From contig CM042181.1 in assembly GCA_023376005.1 (NCBI GenBank), positions 26,434,694 to 26,498,693 on the forward strand: a stretch of DNA of 64,000 nucleotides. The letters are read 5' to 3'. Position 1 is the first letter of the stretch. Each line of letters starts with the position of its first letter. Shown in pieces: positions 1-64,000 of this stretch. This DNA is from Doryteuthis pealeii (taxonomy: Eukaryota; Mollusca; Cephalopoda; Myopsida; Loliginidae). Below the pieces are notes generated by a model, which saw only the letters and a list, made by a program, of their open reading frames with translations, was not told the DNA's origin and ran no database searches. Made by a program: the position numbers and the translations under genes.

Positions 1-113
1 ATAACTATTTCATAATCGTTTAAAATATAACTTAAATAACTAAGCAAATCGTGACGTCAGTGGTGACGTAGTTTCGGTTACAGAGAGACTTTTACATAAT
101 CTCTATAATAACG
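1..113 (-). mobile_element. Helitron-like 5' end, partial
   Basis: Read on the minus strand, this carries the family's 5' landmark 'CTGTAACCGAAACTACGTCA' after an ATTATAGAGATT-like start. The rest of the element runs off the left edge or is degenerate. Confidence 0.4.
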
Positions 114-291
114 TTTATATGATGATATTTTGTTTCTAGATAATTTTTTTGTAAAACTCTATACGTTAGATAACTTTAAATATATATTAAAATAAAACAA
201 AGTATAAGTAAATTAATAATATCGGTCATGTATTTATTAAAACTTCTTTGAAAAATGACAGTAGACCAAGAAATATTGCGTCTCCATTCAG

Positions 292-294
<3 letters not shown>

Positions 295-334
<40 letters not shown>
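295..334. repeat. (AT)n microsatellite
   Basis: An uninterrupted TA dinucleotide run of about 40 bases in the sequence downstream of the last visible cadherin exon. Confidence 0.95.
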
Positions 335-338
<4 letters not shown>

Positions 339-382
339 TGCCCTTTATTTTAATGTGGAAGTGACATTGACTATAAATTAAA

Positions 383-461
383 TAAAGTCGGCGAGATGGC
401 CTAAAGTCAGTATCAGCCAATCATCGCGGGAGTCTATCCCCTTTTCACTAGCGCTAGACTT
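383..461 (-). mobile_element. SINE family 2, truncated copy
   Basis: This segment (gtcggcgagatggcctaaag ... cactagcgctagact) repeats the same end of the SINE as the copy at 606-812. Between the two lies the displaced exon fragment. Confidence 0.65.
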
Positions 462-531
462 TGGTCAAGTGCGTGATATAGCTCCACTTGGATCTTCCAT
501 TTTAAAGATTTAGGCTACTGACAAGGACAAT
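462..531 (+). pseudogene. Displaced, inverted copy of part of cadherin exon x23
   Basis: The plus strand here matches the minus strand of exon x23 (33372-33441) almost base for base, and continues through its splice donor (GTAAAT here, GTAAGT in the real exon) into the adjoining intron and the hairpin-bearing end of a Helitron-like element. The real reading ...ILKISATDKDN becomes ILKI-stop-ATDKDN, because TCG has changed to TAG at 511-513. There is no acceptor and no open frame upstream, so it is a dead fragment. The whole matching block is about 140 bp (462-601) and by eye about 95% identical, so the copy is recent. Confidence 0.85.
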
Positions 532-601
532 GTAAATAAAATTATTATTCTAACAAACATAAGCGCCCTCTACTGGGCGCATGTATTTAAGTTTTAATGC
601 A
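532..601 (-). mobile_element. Helitron-like 3' terminal fragment
   Basis: Read on the minus strand it gives ...taaaacttaaatacat, a GCGCCCAGTAGAGGGCGC hairpin and then ttatgtttgttag, matching the element end beside exon x23 at 33305-33348. It is joined directly to the exon copy. Confidence 0.65.
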
Positions 602-605
602 ATAA

Positions 606-812
606 AAAGTCGCCGGGGTGGTCTAAAGTCGGTATCAGCCAATCAGCGAGGGACTATCCCCTTTTCACTAGCGCTAGACTAAGAAGACTGTTTTTGCGTC
701 TGAGGTGGAACGCCACACCTACCATCAGCTTCTTACTTTACCGCACAGATATATGTGTTACTCATACGCTGAGTTGGCGAAGGCCGGTATTGAACTAGGA
801 ACCTGAAGAATT
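606..812 (-). mobile_element. SINE family 2 (tRNA-derived)
   Basis: The minus-strand head is a decayed tRNA-like region (...ggttcctagttcaataccgg, B-box-like), followed by the family body with 'gtctagcgctagtgaaaagg'. Other copies are at 9521, 9784, 19372 and 54398. Confidence 0.65.
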
Positions 813-814
813 CC

Positions 815-893
815 TGAAGTGACTGTGACGTAAGCAGTGACGTAGTTTCGGTTACAAACAAAAGTGATCGAATCTCCCTTATTATAATATGTG
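815..893 (-). mobile_element. Helitron-like 5' end, fragment
   Basis: The minus strand reads ATTATAATAAGGGAGATTCG ... TGTAACCGAAACTACGTCAC, the same 5' block as in full-length family members. Only this end is recognisable. Confidence 0.45.
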
Positions 894-1078
894 TATTTGG
901 GCAGCATTCTTTCATTTATACATGTAGAATTAAACAAAAGGCACATCTCTTGTTTAACAATTTTATTTTTGATCTTTTCCAATTTTCTGGCCAACTTTTT
1001 AATGTCTAGGTGGAATTGATGGATAAGTCCACCAAAGTTCAGTTCCCGAGTACGTTCGGCACTTCGAAGCGCCATCAT
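894..1078 (-). pseudogene. Possible Penelope-like or other retroelement fragment
   Basis: A short minus-strand frame reads LNFGGLIHQFHLDIKKLA, then RKLEKIKNKIVKQ and CLLFNSTCINERMLPKYT. The basic helix followed by x-F-x-x-x-C-x-x-x-x-x-(L/V)-P-K resembles the N-terminal region of Penelope-like element ORFs. It then runs into the Helitron-like 5' block. The match rests on a pattern from memory. Confidence 0.3.
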
Positions 1079-1157
1079 CAGTTTTTATTTATTCTTTTTA
1101 TAATTAATATGGAGGCTGGAAGGAGAAGAATTATAATAATATAGATTCCAGACTTAC

Positions 1158-63612
<62,455 letters not shown>

Positions 63613-63791
63613 CTTTATGAAAATAAAATGAAACAAAGTTAAACCTAAAAAATAATGGATTATTAACGTTGGTGCATTTATCAATAACTTTATAAGCGAT
63701 AATTAGCGGTGAGATCAGTTGGTTAATAGCTTTAATTTGTAAAGTGAATTTTAAATTTTTATGTCGTTTTTATTATCACAATTTACTACTA

Positions 63792-64000
63792 CTACTTGCT
63801 GTCCATCGTATCCGATGATGACATCACGCGAATCTTTTTCCTCCAATTTAATCGGTCTCTTGTTGCGTCTTGCCAACTGCCTATGGGGATATTCAAGTCC
63901 TTCAGGTTTCTCTTGATGTTGTATTTGTACCTGAGCTTTGGTCTACTGATTATACGTGATCCCTCTCTCAGTTGAGAGTACAGAATCTGCTTTGGTAGTC
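63792..64000 (-). pseudogene. LINE ORF2 C-terminal fragment, runs off the right edge
   Basis: It reads LPKQILYSQLREGSRIISRP, KLRYKYNIKRNLKDLNIPIG then SWQDATRDRLNWRKKIRV and a TAG stop at 63792-63794. The P-K-Q-I-L-Y ... R-P-K-L-R-Y-K ... W pattern is the post-RT region of the same broad LINE type as 55460. It is open to the window edge, so the copy may be longer. Confidence 0.82.

Overview
The window is animal nuclear DNA. It is AT-rich and intron-dominated, with GT-AG splice sites, long (AT)n, (GA)n and (CA)n microsatellites, tRNA-derived SINEs, LINE fragments, Helitron-like elements and MITEs. There is no prokaryotic gene organisation, no CRISPR array and no functional rRNA or tRNA gene. 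The repeat style and the large divergent cadherin gene suggest a lophotrochozoan, most likely a mollusc. That assignment is an inference, not a direct reading.

One gene dominates. On the minus strand, 41 exons (63612 down to 1158) encode about 2,150 residues of back-to-back cadherin-like repeats. The exons alternate strictly between a linker exon (A: 58-65 codons, holding the last strands of one repeat, the inter-repeat linker and the first strand of the next, usually ending A-x-D-x-D) and a body exon (B: 40-47 codons, holding Y-x-I-x-G-D, F-x-I and the TG-x-I turn). Every intron is phase 0, so each repeat is one B plus the start of the next A. The window opens and closes on an A exon, giving 20 complete repeats and two partial ones. 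No start codon, signal peptide, transmembrane segment, EGF or LamG domain is present, so both ends of the gene lie outside the window. Exons are called x1 to x41 in transcription order.

The repeats are unusual. The classical linker D-x-N-D-N-x-P-x-F is nowhere intact and is most often R-N-x-x-x-P-x-F. The L-D-R-E calcium motif is missing from every body exon, while the D-x-D pair is usually kept. The upstream half of the array looks like a three-repeat unit repeated about four times. Two exons (x7, x40) carry a single-base frameshift, either real lesions or assembly errors.

The introns are filled with mobile DNA: two tRNA-derived SINE families, a GC-rich repeat, several unnamed dispersed families, a Helitron-like family with TC...hairpin...CTAG ends, two hAT-type MITEs with target-site duplications, a long-TIR foldback element, many palindromes, degenerate LINE fragments, a 45-bp satellite and other tandem arrays. 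At 462-531 a displaced, inverted, nonsense-mutated copy of part of exon x23 lies next to a copy of the Helitron-like 3' end that flanks the real exon.
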